A stretch of DNA of 64,000 nt from Gilvimarinus gilvus (GTDB lineage: Bacteria; Pseudomonadota; Gammaproteobacteria; Pseudomonadales; Cellvibrionaceae). A program made the translations under genes and the position numbers. The notes below the pieces were generated by a model. That model did not search any database, had not been told where the DNA came from, and saw only the letters and a list, made by a program, of their open reading frames with translations. The stretch is taken from NCBI RefSeq assembly GCF_030518155.1, contig NZ_JAULRU010000823.1, forward strand, positions 1 through 64,000. Direction: 5' to 3'. Below, piece after piece: positions 46,706 through 54,883 of the stretch; within the stretch, counting starts at the first letter, position 1, and the number at the start of each line of letters is the position of its first letter.

Positions 46706-47266
46706 TTAGGTGGTAGCATTTAGCATACTTAAATGTTTTTGCACAGCGTGTGCGCTTAATGCCTCCCCTTGGAAAATTGCTAAAACTCGCCCGTCCCGGG
46801 CCAGCAGGTAGGTACGCGGGCTATGTCGACTTAGCTCTTGATTTCGGTCATGAAGCCGTGACCTCAGCGCCCGCAAAGCCTGAGGCTCCAATAGCCCTGA
46901 TCGGATACCGAGAGCATCAACCAGTTGCCGACGGATCCCAGCCGTATCACGTGTTGCGTCTATCGTAATAAATAAAACCTGAAGTTGTTCAGCATCGGTA
47001 TTGCGAGAAATTAGCGCCATTTCCGACAAGCGCTTGGGGCAAACGGAGTCACACGATAGAAAACCTAAAAACAATAAGGTATAGGGCGCTGCGCTACTTT
47101 GTAACGAAGACCAGCTCCCGTCTACATTTTGCCACCGTAACGGGCCCGCATTGATAAGGCTATTTTGTTTCAATTCGGACATCAAAGACAGTGTCAACCA
47201 CAAGCCAAACGGCAGCGCCAACAGCGCAAGTGCGAGGGCTGCGGTCATTTTCAGGTGATGCTTCAT
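46706..47266 (-). CDS. SCO1/SenC-like thioredoxin-fold protein
   Basis: The product is about 186 residues with an N-terminal TM anchor ([19 protein letters not shown]) and a periplasmic thioredoxin fold. The SCO copper site is present as CDSVCP (CxxxC), with the conserved distal histidine in [13 protein letters not shown] proteins deliver copper to cytochrome oxidase CuA or act as redox sensors. No oxidase genes are here, so another copper or thiol target is possible. The start is set at 47266, behind GGTGGAA. A chemoreceptor gene follows by 17 bases, perhaps as a redox-sensing pair. Confidence 0.82.
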   Translation of the reverse strand: MKHHLKMTAALALALLALPFGLWLTLSLMSELKQNSLINAGPLRWQNVDGSWSSLQSSAAPYTLLFLGFLSCDSVCPKRLSEMALISRNTDAEQLQVLFITIDATRDTAGIRRQLVDALGIRSGLLEPQALRALRSRLHDRNQELSRHSPRTYLLARDGRVLAIFQGEALSAHAVQKHLSMLNATT

Positions 47267-47438
47267 CATTTCCACCAAAAAGCAATGCTTATTCCACAAA
47301 CATCAAAAAAAAGGAGTTGATATTCGCGTGGAGCAAGTTACTCTGCACCCTGTAATACCAGTCTAGCTTATACGCACCGCGCCAGTGTTGAGATGTATCG
47401 ATTTAGACCACTTTTTTATACTTCTCGGCCAGCCTGCA

Positions 47439-47933
47439 CTAAGGATTGCGATCGCGCCAAAAACTCACCAATACATATAAGGCGATACCCAACAGGGCCG
47501 TTCCAAGACAGAACCAATGAATGGCATCGTAGGAGAGTAACCCTAACAGCGGGTTGCCCATTCTGAAAGGAAACCAAGGCTGCACATCGGCGTGCATAAT
47601 ACTGTCGAGAAATACGTGGCTATAACTTCCGATTGCGGCGCTAACAAACGCGATTGGCCAGGTAATGGTTTTTCGCTCAGGCGTCACCCGCAATATTTTC
47701 AAACCGATCGCAGCCAGTGGTTTGCCCGTTACTGCGGCCAATACGGCGAGCAAACTTGCGCCCAGATAAGTATGAGAGAAACCGTGTAAGTGTCCATCCC
47801 CCGTTAACATGACCAACAGAGGCTGTATATCCATTATTATCTGCGCCCAGCCAAATACCATTAAACTAAACGCACCGCGCAGCACCGACTTTATTAGTAG
47901 GCCGGGCCCCATATGAAAAGGCGTAAAAGGCAT
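47439..47933 (-). CDS. YdjM/DUF4184-like membrane-bound hydrolase
   Basis: The protein is 164 residues with four hydrophobic segments. The N-terminal MPFTPFHMGPGLLIKS and internal HGFSHTYLGA and SHVFLDSIMHAD histidine motifs match small membrane proteins annotated as metal-dependent hydrolase (YdjM or DUF4184-type). The conserved histidines and aspartates suggest a metal site at the membrane. Activity is unproven. The gene is monocistronic. Confidence 0.7.
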   Translation of the reverse strand: MPFTPFHMGPGLLIKSVLRGAFSLMVFGWAQIIMDIQPLLVMLTGDGHLHGFSHTYLGASLLAVLAAVTGKPLAAIGLKILRVTPERKTITWPIAFVSAAIGSYSHVFLDSIMHADVQPWFPFRMGNPLLGLLSYDAIHWFCLGTALLGIALYVLVSFWRDRNP

Positions 47934-48004
47934 AGCGGTACTCTCGTTATTTCTGTGGGTTTACTATTCCAGAATATACCCATCGCAGTTTACCGGCCAG
48001 AACG

Positions 48005-48028
48005 AAAAAAGCGGGCACAAGGCCCGCT
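48005..48028 (-). terminator. Terminator after the GH5 gene
   Basis: The stem AGCGGGC / GCCCGCT with loop ACAAG is followed on the minus strand by six U. It terminates the GH5 gene that ends at 48054. Confidence 0.85.
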
Positions 48029-48053
48029 CATACTCTAAAAACGACCGGAATTT

Positions 48054-50204
48054 TTACCAGCTACCAAACTGCAGGCTAAAGTCTGCTGGCGCTTGTTTAA
48101 CGTGGATGTAGTGCGTGCAGTGGTTGGTGCCCGTGCTCACAGCACTAAAGCCATTCACCACCTGCGACACGTTGCTGATGACCTCTCCATTACAGTTGGT
48201 GACATCGTACTGCGTACCCGCCGCCGCACTCCAACTGCCTAAGCGAAGTTGACCGTCGCTATGATTGTACGCCAGACACTGACCTTGACTGACCCACGTG
48301 GTGTTGCCTCCGGTGTCTATGGCATTTGCGATATCACAACCCGAACTGGAAGAGCTAGAAGACGAACTGCTCGAAGAACTGCTCGAAGAACTGCTTGAGG
48401 AGGACGAAGTCGAGCCAAGTTCAAACCAATTCATATTCCAACCATCACCGGTAGCCGTTACCTTGATCTCCTGATTGCCAGCAGGCAAATCCACCTGGCT
48501 AGTTACTGTCTCCCAGTTTTGCCAGCCCCCGGTAGCCGAGCTTTGCACCACGTCGTATAAGCTAGCACCATCTTCTGACTCAAGCTCGAAGTAAGCCCCG
48601 CTAGCGAGTGATGCAACGCGGTAGTTCACGGCGTAAATGCCGGCAGTAGGAACATCAACCCGGTAGGTCACAAAATCGCCGGCATCTATCCAGCCTATGT
48701 TTTCGTCTCCAGCATTGTCAGCTGTCGCTTCGGTCTGCACACCACTTTGAGTACAGTAATTTTGCGCCTGTATCCGCCCCGGTACAGCGACCGCCGCGCA
48801 AGCCTGACTATCATCAACGGGCTGAACATCAATCCAGTTTAAATTCCAACCTCCAGCACCGACCGCTACGGCAATATTTTGCTCACCAGCCACCAACTCC
48901 ACCTCGTGAGAAATTGTCTGCCAAGTTTGCCAGCCGCCAGTTGCCGGAACATCAAGCGATCCATACATAGGTGTGCCACCAGCCGCTTCTAGGTTGATGG
49001 TTCCAACCGCGTCCGCGGCGGCCACACGATAACTCACGGTGTAGGTTCCGGCAGCGGCCACATTAACCGAGTAGCTTAACCAGTCTCCGCTGTCTGTCCA
49101 GCCGACATTTTGACCTCCGCCGGTATCGGTGGTCGCCTCAGTCTGAATACCCTCCATAGCGCAGTAAGCTTCAGCTTCAATTTTACCCGGAAGGTTTATT
49201 TGCGAGCACTCAGGGTCTGGGTCAACGCCGCCATCGGACCAGGCGCGCACAATATCACGCACAAAAGTGCCGGAGGCCGTATACTGGCTATCGGGCCAAC
49301 TGCCCGTTGTATTGGCGCCAGGAACTAAAACAGAAGAGCCTTCTGCCTTGTCGTTTAATGCCCAATTGGCGTGGCTTATATTTCGGCTTTTCAGAAAGTC
49401 CATCCAAATATTCGTTTCGTTGTAATCGACACCGCCATCACCGTTAGCATTTACCGTGCCCCACTCAGTGACAAACAAGGGGATCCCCATATCGAGTGCA
49501 TACTGGGCTTTATCGCGAAGGTATTGAGTGTGAGAGCCCGCGTAAAAATGCAGGGTATAGGCAATATTACTGTAAGAGGTGATGGGGTCATTAGCGGCAG
49601 CGTCAACATCCTGCGACCAAGTTGGTGTGCCCACAACAATGAGGTTATCGGGATCTATCGCCCGGATGGCACCTATCACTTGCTCGGCATAGGGCTTAAT
49701 TGTGCCACTCCATGAGACTTGCAGCGGCTCGTTGTACACCTCATAGATGATATTGTCATACTGTCCGTATTCACTCGCCATTTGCTGAAAAAAGCTCACA
49801 GCTTGTGCCGTATATTGCTCTGCGTGGTGACTGTGCCAATCAATAATAACGTACATGTCATTGGCAATAGCGGCATCAACCACTTCCCGCACTTTAGCCA
49901 TATTGCCAGCCGGATCATCAATATAGCCGCCTGGATCCTCTACGCCCATGGCAGCGCGAATTATTTCGGCATTCCAGTCCTGATTGACACTCGCGACAGC
50001 ACCAGAGTTGTAAAACTTCTCGCCGCCCCAACCGTTATTGCTCCAAAACAAGCTAGGCCCTGCAACACTGTCCGGAGTGCCACCTATCAGAACTTGATTA
50101 CCGCTGGTGCTCATGGGCTCCACAGCCGTTGCCATTGCGGCCGACAACGCTAAAGATAATGCACTCAGGGATGTACACAGACTTTTGTGAGATTTTAAAA
50201 TCAT
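48054..50204 (-). CDS. GH5 glycosidase with two CBM6 modules and a novel C-terminal domain
   Basis: This secreted enzyme has 716 residues: signal peptide (1-27), GH5 catalytic domain (about 30-325), CBM6 (about 335-465), CBM6 (about 470-600), polyserine linker (about 602-621) and a C-terminal domain of about 95 residues. Catalytic residues are acid/base E159 in YEVYNEP and nucleophile E247 in FVTEWGT. It is similar to GH5_2 endoglucanases, so beta-1,4- or mixed-linkage beta-glucan is the likely substrate. CBM6 modules often bind beta-glucan chain ends. The last domain (starting CDIANAIDTGG, four Cys) is not recognised. AGAGGAAG precedes the start, with a GATAATAACGAA leader. Confidence 0.92.
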   Translation of the reverse strand: MILKSHKSLCTSLSALSLALSAAMATAVEPMSTSGNQVLIGGTPDSVAGPSLFWSNNGWGGEKFYNSGAVASVNQDWNAEIIRAAMGVEDPGGYIDDPAGNMAKVREVVDAAIANDMYVIIDWHSHHAEQYTAQAVSFFQQMASEYGQYDNIIYEVYNEPLQVSWSGTIKPYAEQVIGAIRAIDPDNLIVVGTPTWSQDVDAAANDPITSYSNIAYTLHFYAGSHTQYLRDKAQYALDMGIPLFVTEWGTVNANGDGGVDYNETNIWMDFLKSRNISHANWALNDKAEGSSVLVPGANTTGSWPDSQYTASGTFVRDIVRAWSDGGVDPDPECSQINLPGKIEAEAYCAMEGIQTEATTDTGGGQNVGWTDSGDWLSYSVNVAAAGTYTVSYRVAAADAVGTINLEAAGGTPMYGSLDVPATGGWQTWQTISHEVELVAGEQNIAVAVGAGGWNLNWIDVQPVDDSQACAAVAVPGRIQAQNYCTQSGVQTEATADNAGDENIGWIDAGDFVTYRVDVPTAGIYAVNYRVASLASGAYFELESEDGASLYDVVQSSATGGWQNWETVTSQVDLPAGNQEIKVTATGDGWNMNWFELGSTSSSSSSSSSSSSSSSSSSSSSSGCDIANAIDTGGNTTWVSQGQCLAYNHSDGQLRLGSWSAAAGTQYDVTNCNGEVISNVSQVVNGFSAVSTGTNHCTHYIHVKQAPADFSLQFGSW

Positions 50205-50644
50205 CGCTTACTTCCTCTTTGAGGTTCGTTATTATCAAATCAATGTCAGCGAAACTACTTAAGCTGACCTGCGCGCAGGCTCCTGAATACGAACCTGCTA
50301 CGTCAGACTCTCCAGAATGAGCAACACTAGGAAAAATGCGCGATAACAACTACCCACTTTGCCTAAGAAGTTAAGTTGGGCAGGAAATACTGAAAGTGGG
50401 CAGTAACACTGGGCAAAAACGTAACGGCCTATGGCTATTTTCGTAACATACGTGAGACGAATACAAATACATGTGAAATGTACTCGTTATAGCGTTGCTG
50501 AAGATTACTTAGGTGACACTCGGTTACATTTAGTCAACATGATTGCCATTTATCTTATTTTTTATATACTGCCACTATTGCACCCTGCACATTGATACGG
50601 GCATTAGCTCAAGCATGGCTTGAGCGCTAACAAGACCAATAATA
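50205..50644. promoter_or_regulatory. Divergent control region, GH5 / AraC paralogue 3
   Basis: These 440 bases hold CTACCCACTTTGCC at 50350-50363 (11 of 14 positions of the motif at 43281), the inverted form AAAGTGGG at 50393-50400, and GTTGGGCA / AGTGGGCA direct repeats about 20 bases apart near 50375 and 50395. Spacing near 20 bases is normal for AraC operators. No coding frame of note. Confidence 0.5.
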
Positions 50645-51823
50645 ATGCAACAAACGCTGTTCAATTTACATGAAGTCATTCTACTGATTACTGTTACCGA
50701 GTCCCTACTACTTGCATTGGGTATTATTGTAATACCTAAGAAACGGCCTCAATCCCACTGTTTGCTCGCCGGGCTTTTAACCTTAATAGCATCCATACTT
50801 TTGGCAACATTGCTGGTCTGGAGCTCCGCCGTACAGCAAACCAGCGCTCTGTACTCCAGCCTACTTATTGCGATATTATCGTTTGGGCTACTGGCTCAGG
50901 GCCCTTTGCTGTATTTCTATATGCAGTCACTGACCAAGCACGTTAACTTTTATTCGGCGGCAGTGGCACTTCACTTTTCTCCAGCAGTGATGTCTGTCGT
51001 TATTATACTGGTCTTTGATCTAACGCTTTTCGATTGGCTCCCGCACAATTGGCCTCATATCGCCAACTACAAACACAACCTTATTTTGTTTATATGGGCT
51101 GGGTTTAAGTGCCTTCCTTTAGCTTATACCGTACTGTGCTGTACAGCAGAGTATCGACTGCGCAAACAGCTGCAAGATCGCTACTCAAACATACCTTTTT
51201 GGGAGCTACGCTGGGCGGAAATTATTCTGGGTGGCTTCTCCTTACACTGGCTTTGGGCGTTTGTTGCGTATTGGCTTTCGGGCTATGTTGGCCCGGAAGT
51301 CAATCAGCAGATGGGAAAAATTAGCGATTATGTAACGGCAGCCTTGATTAATGTGCTTTTTGGATTCACTTTGTGGAGCGGCCGCAAAGCACTGATACTT
51401 CCTGACATTTCCGATCACAAACGCGACTCAAGTATTGTAGAGAACAGCGAAGAAAAACTGGCAGCAATACGCCATGCCATTGACGTTGATTCACTTCACC
51501 TTGAGCCTCATATTAATCTGGAGCGCTTCTCAGAACATTGTGGGGTAAAGCCTAGGGAGGCGTCCACGCTTATTAATAAGCACTACGAAAAGAACTTTTT
51601 TGAGATCATCAACTACTACCGCGTGCAAGAGGTAAAAAAGCGATTGAGTGAAAATCGTACAAGCACCGTTTTGGATATCGCTTTAGCATCCGGTTTTAAT
51701 AGCCAATCGGCGTTTCAGCGATTTTTCAAACGCTTTGAAGGCATTACGCCGACACAGTATCGGCGCCAAGCTAACAGCCCTAGCAAGAGGCCAGCGCAAC
51801 GCGTCTCCGGTAACTTCCCTTAA
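50645..51823 (+). CDS. Membrane-anchored AraC-family regulator (paralogue 3)
   Basis: The protein is 392 residues with about seven N-terminal TM helices (MQQTLFNLHEVILLITVTESLLLALG...) and a C-terminal AraC double HTH (VLDIALASGFNSQSAFQRFFKRFEGITPTQYRRQ). It is divergent from the GH5 gene, its likely target. The ATG overlaps an AATAATAATG leader and lacks an obvious ribosome site. See the matching genes at 23444 and 32931. Confidence 0.87.
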   Translation: MQQTLFNLHEVILLITVTESLLLALGIIVIPKKRPQSHCLLAGLLTLIASILLATLLVWSSAVQQTSALYSSLLIAILSFGLLAQGPLLYFYMQSLTKHVNFYSAAVALHFSPAVMSVVIILVFDLTLFDWLPHNWPHIANYKHNLILFIWAGFKCLPLAYTVLCCTAEYRLRKQLQDRYSNIPFWELRWAEIILGGFSLHWLWAFVAYWLSGYVGPEVNQQMGKISDYVTAALINVLFGFTLWSGRKALILPDISDHKRDSSIVENSEEKLAAIRHAIDVDSLHLEPHINLERFSEHCGVKPREASTLINKHYEKNFFEIINYYRVQEVKKRLSENRTSTVLDIALASGFNSQSAFQRFFKRFEGITPTQYRRQANSPSKRPAQRVSGNFP

Positions 51824-51928
51824 TAGCGCAAGAATCGGGTGGCCATCACTTGGGTTTGCCATTACAGTGCTTTATAACCAAACGGACATCGGCGCATGAT
51901 AGCAAGCCCGCAATGAGTATTTTATGCG

Positions 51929-52807
51929 ATGACCAAGCAAAGTACCTCAGACAGCAGAAATGGCCAATACCACGTCATTGCACAGGCAATACACTATATT
52001 CGCAGCCATTATCAGGATCAGCCATCGTTGGCCGCTATCGCTGCGCACGTAAATCTGAGCCCAGACCATTTGCAGAGAGTTTTCAGTCAATGGGCAGGGG
52101 TTAGCCCCAAAAAATTTTCCCAGTACCTGAGTATTGAGCACGCCAAGTCTATATTGACAGACGACTTTGTCGGCCTGGAGGATGCCGCCTACTCAACCGG
52201 GCTTTCAGGAACTGGCCGATTACATGACTTGTTTATTAACATAGAGTCAATGACACCCGGGCAGTGGCGTAATGGAGGGGAAAAACTATCCCTTAATTAC
52301 CAATTTATAGCGACGGAGTTTGGCGAGCTTCTGGCGGCGGCAACGGAACAAGGTATTTGCCACCTACAGTTCTCACAAAACAGAGAGGCTGCACTTCGAC
52401 AACTTAGATATGATTACCCCAAAGCCCAGTGCGTTGCCTCCAAATCAACCCATTTAGCTCGCGTCGAGAGTTTCTTCCAGCACACCTTCGCATCTGCCGA
52501 TAGGCTGCATATTCATCTTAAAGGGACAGACTTTCAACTTCAGGTCTGGAAGAGTTTATTGAAAATTCCTCCAGGTAGGCTAACCACCTATGGCCAACTG
52601 GCCACTGCTAATGGCCAGCCCAATGCAGCACGGGCAGTCGGCGGTGCTATTGGTAAAAACCCCATCGCCATTTTGATACCGTGCCACAGAGTGATCCAAG
52701 CCAGCGGCTGTCTGGGCGGCTACCGCTGGGGTGAAGACCGAAAAGCGGCGCTCATTGGACGTGAAGCGGCCCAACTAAACAACAACTCATTTGATACCAT
52801 TAAATAA
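51929..52807 (+). CDS. Ada-like AraC HTH fused to O6-methylguanine-DNA methyltransferase
   Basis: The protein is 292 residues: an N-terminal AraC-type double HTH (about 15-110) joined to an Ogt/Ada C-terminal methyltransferase domain (about 125-285). The suicide acceptor cysteine is C252 in LIPCHRVI. It removes alkyl groups from O6-alkylguanine. The N-terminal Ada zinc domain, which repairs methylphosphotriesters and triggers the adaptive response, is absent, so how the HTH part is switched is unclear. The GGYRWGEDRKAALI tail is typical of Ogt domains. The gene ends just before the mini mobile element at 52819. Confidence 0.9.
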   Translation: MTKQSTSDSRNGQYHVIAQAIHYIRSHYQDQPSLAAIAAHVNLSPDHLQRVFSQWAGVSPKKFSQYLSIEHAKSILTDDFVGLEDAAYSTGLSGTGRLHDLFINIESMTPGQWRNGGEKLSLNYQFIATEFGELLAAATEQGICHLQFSQNREAALRQLRYDYPKAQCVASKSTHLARVESFFQHTFASADRLHIHLKGTDFQLQVWKSLLKIPPGRLTTYGQLATANGQPNAARAVGGAIGKNPIAILIPCHRVIQASGCLGGYRWGEDRKAALIGREAAQLNNNSFDTIK

Positions 52808-52818
52808 CTACGACCGCG

Positions 52819-52869
52819 CTAGCAGGCTGATAGTCTGAGTACGTAAGGGGTTTTTCAACAGCCTGCTAG
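52819..52869. mobile_element. 51-bp mini-element with CTAG-flanked inverted repeats
   Basis: A perfect 11-bp inverted repeat CTAGCAGGCTG / CAGCCTGCTAG encloses 29 bases. The outer CTAG on both sides looks like a 4-bp target duplication. Its right 38 bases match 113-150, so it appears to be an internally deleted (MITE-like) relative of the element at the window's left edge. It supplies the stop codon of the mscS gene and separates it from the convergent methyltransferase gene. It may also act as a hairpin terminator. Confidence 0.65.
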
Positions 52870-54290
52870 TGAGTGGGTGCACTTTCAGATTTGTGGTCAG
52901 CATTTTCAAGTTCGCGATTGACCAATACCTTCGCAGCGGGCGCCTCCCCGTTTTTACTCTCGCCAAAATACAGGGTTTGATGCGGAAACGGAATTTCAAT
53001 ATTGTGCTTATCAAAGGCATACTTCATACGCCGATTAAATTCTCGCCCCACCTTCCATTGTCGAATAGGTTTGGTCTTAATACGCGCCTTAATCATAACG
53101 GCACTGTCGGCGAAGGAATCTACCCCAAGTATTTCCAGGGGTTCGAGAATATCATCACTATATTGTTCATCTTCCATCATCTCTTTGCTAATCTGATGCA
53201 ATATTTCACACACTTCATCGGTACTTTCACGGTACGCCACACCGATATCGAACAAGTAATAGCTGAATATCTTGGTAAAATTTTTAACGACCGAAATTTC
53301 ATTACATGGCACGGTATAGACACAGCCATCTAAGTCCCGCAACTGAATTTTGCGCAGGGTGATTTTTTCGACAATCCCTGTTCTTTCGCCGACTGTCACA
53401 ACGTCACCAATGCCTAACAAGTCTTCCATGAGGATAATAAACCCATTCAGAACATCCTTAATTAGAGCTTGTGCAGCAAACCCAATAGCGATACCAAATA
53501 CGCCGGCACTGGCCAATATAGGTGTAACATTAATACCCAACTGGGAAATCAGAGTTATGGCGAAAAGCAATAGCATAATCCCATAGACAATACTGCGCAC
53601 AATAGGCATAACGGTATCTAAACGGGCGCTTCCTCTTGCCGACACTCTTATAAAGTAACTTTCAATTAGAGCAGATATGACCTCGAATAAAACCACCAGT
53701 ATTACTAACGCCATTGCAAAGTGAACTGAGCTGGCCAACCAGTTTGTGACTTTTTCCGCTACCGACAGATCAGCGCCAGCACCAAACCAAATAACAAGTA
53801 TGGTTAGCGTAACGAGTAATACTGTAATTACTTGTAGAACAGTTGAAACAATGTTTCTATATATTTTCAATCGTTTTTTATTGAATTTAAGTTTTTTGTC
53901 AATACTGACTATTTTCCGGTAGGCTTTTTTAGAACCGTTGGCGATTAGCCACATCAATAACAGCGCGACGAATACGGTAATCGCGGTGGCTGCCGCCTTT
54001 GCCGACCAGCCGGCAGTAAAACCCAGCTCGCTCATCCACGCACTGACTTGGGTTTCCCAGGATGACGCAAGCTTATCCACATCAACCATACCCTCTACTT
54101 TCAGATCGATCGGAGGTTTTGACGAATTCGACTCTTCATTCTCACACCCGTCCCCAGAACATTCAGACGGAGCGCTACTGCTTTGCGAAGACGACTGCTC
54201 GCCCGCGACTAGATCTACAGAAATTTGAGACCAACAGACAGCGGAAAACACCAGAAGAAAAACGCTTACTACCAACCGGGGACAACTCAT
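52866..54290 (-). CDS. mscS: MscS-family mechanosensitive channel
   Basis: The protein is 474 residues: signal peptide (1-21), a Ser/acid-rich periplasmic segment (about 25-80), TM helices (about 95-115, 150-172, 185-210 and 232-252), the pore helix and MscS beta domain (PILASAGVFGIAIGFAAQALIKDVLNGFIILMED), and the cytoplasmic cage. MscS channels release solutes on hypo-osmotic shock. The longer N-terminus puts it in the YbdG/YnaI-like size class. The TAG stop lies inside the CTAG end of the mini-element, so the original C-terminus may have been altered by insertion. Confidence 0.9.
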   Translation of the reverse strand: MSCPRLVVSVFLLVFSAVCWSQISVDLVAGEQSSSQSSSAPSECSGDGCENEESNSSKPPIDLKVEGMVDVDKLASSWETQVSAWMSELGFTAGWSAKAAATAITVFVALLLMWLIANGSKKAYRKIVSIDKKLKFNKKRLKIYRNIVSTVLQVITVLLVTLTILVIWFGAGADLSVAEKVTNWLASSVHFAMALVILVVLFEVISALIESYFIRVSARGSARLDTVMPIVRSIVYGIMLLLFAITLISQLGINVTPILASAGVFGIAIGFAAQALIKDVLNGFIILMEDLLGIGDVVTVGERTGIVEKITLRKIQLRDLDGCVYTVPCNEISVVKNFTKIFSYYLFDIGVAYRESTDEVCEILHQISKEMMEDEQYSDDILEPLEILGVDSFADSAVMIKARIKTKPIRQWKVGREFNRRMKYAFDKHNIEIPFPHQTLYFGESKNGEAPAAKVLVNRELENADHKSESAPTH

Positions 54291-54352
54291 TTCGACTAAC
54301 CCTCAAGCTTTATCAAGAGCACATTACTATAACGTATACGGATTACAAACAA

Positions 54353-54389
54353 AGCCCCGGATCATCTCTCATCAAGATGATCCGGGGCT
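54353..54389 (-). terminator. Terminator after the small lipoprotein gene
   Basis: A perfect 15-bp stem AGCCCCGGATCATCT / AGATGATCCGGGGCT with a 7-base loop is followed on the minus strand by TTGTTTG. It is downstream of the lipoprotein gene that ends at 54436. Confidence 0.8.
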
Positions 54390-54435
54390 CAATGCTCAGC
54401 AATATCTATAACTGAAAGCTTAAACGACCTGCAAC

Positions 54436-54642
54436 CTAACAGTTTTCGTCAGACACTTCCTCACAGGCATCTTCAGCCGTATCCGTAACAGTGTCAGCTG
54501 CATCATCCACCGCATCGCGGGTTGATTCGGCGGCCTCATCCAGTTTCTCGCCTAGCTGCTCAGCACCACCGTCGTTGGTGTCACAAGCGGCCAGTGGCAG
54601 GGCAATAACCAGTAATAAAGCAATACGTTTAAAAATTTCCAT
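54436..54642 (-). CDS. Small acidic lipoprotein
   Basis: The protein is 68 residues: lipoprotein signal with lipobox PLAAC (Cys at about residue 20) and a short mature part that is very acidic and alanine-rich (EKLDEAAESTRDAVDDAADTVTDTAEDACEEV), probably helical. It resembles small entericidin-like or stress-induced lipoproteins, but is not assigned. AGGAGG precedes the ATG. It has its own terminator. Confidence 0.75.
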   Translation of the reverse strand: MEIFKRIALLLVIALPLAACDTNDGGAEQLGEKLDEAAESTRDAVDDAADTVTDTAEDACEEVSDENC

Positions 54643-54883
54643 GCGTCCTCCTGAGTTTCAATTGTTTTCGCTACACAGGGGTAGTAGCTCAAATCGTGCC
54701 AATCTTATGATTAGGGCAACACTTGCGCTAATGGCTGCCAAAACAAAACCTAACACACTGTTTATAAAGGTTTTTTTGAAACGTGACATCTCTGACAACG
54801 ACTCTTAGAGCCCATTGCCACAATATAAGCTTGATGACAGTGAAAAATAAGATACAAAAATTGAAAAAATTACAGAAGAACTT

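Noticed and set aside
48345-48405. Serine-codon repeat resembling a microsatellite
   Set aside because: It is an in-frame polyserine linker, common in secreted Cellvibrionaceae glycosidases; a similar one lies at about 26670-26745.
52819-52869. Interpretation of the inverted repeat purely as a transcription terminator
   Set aside because: The loop is long (29 bases) and most of the unit recurs at 113-150 beside a truncated gene, so a mobile origin explains it better, although it may also stop transcription.
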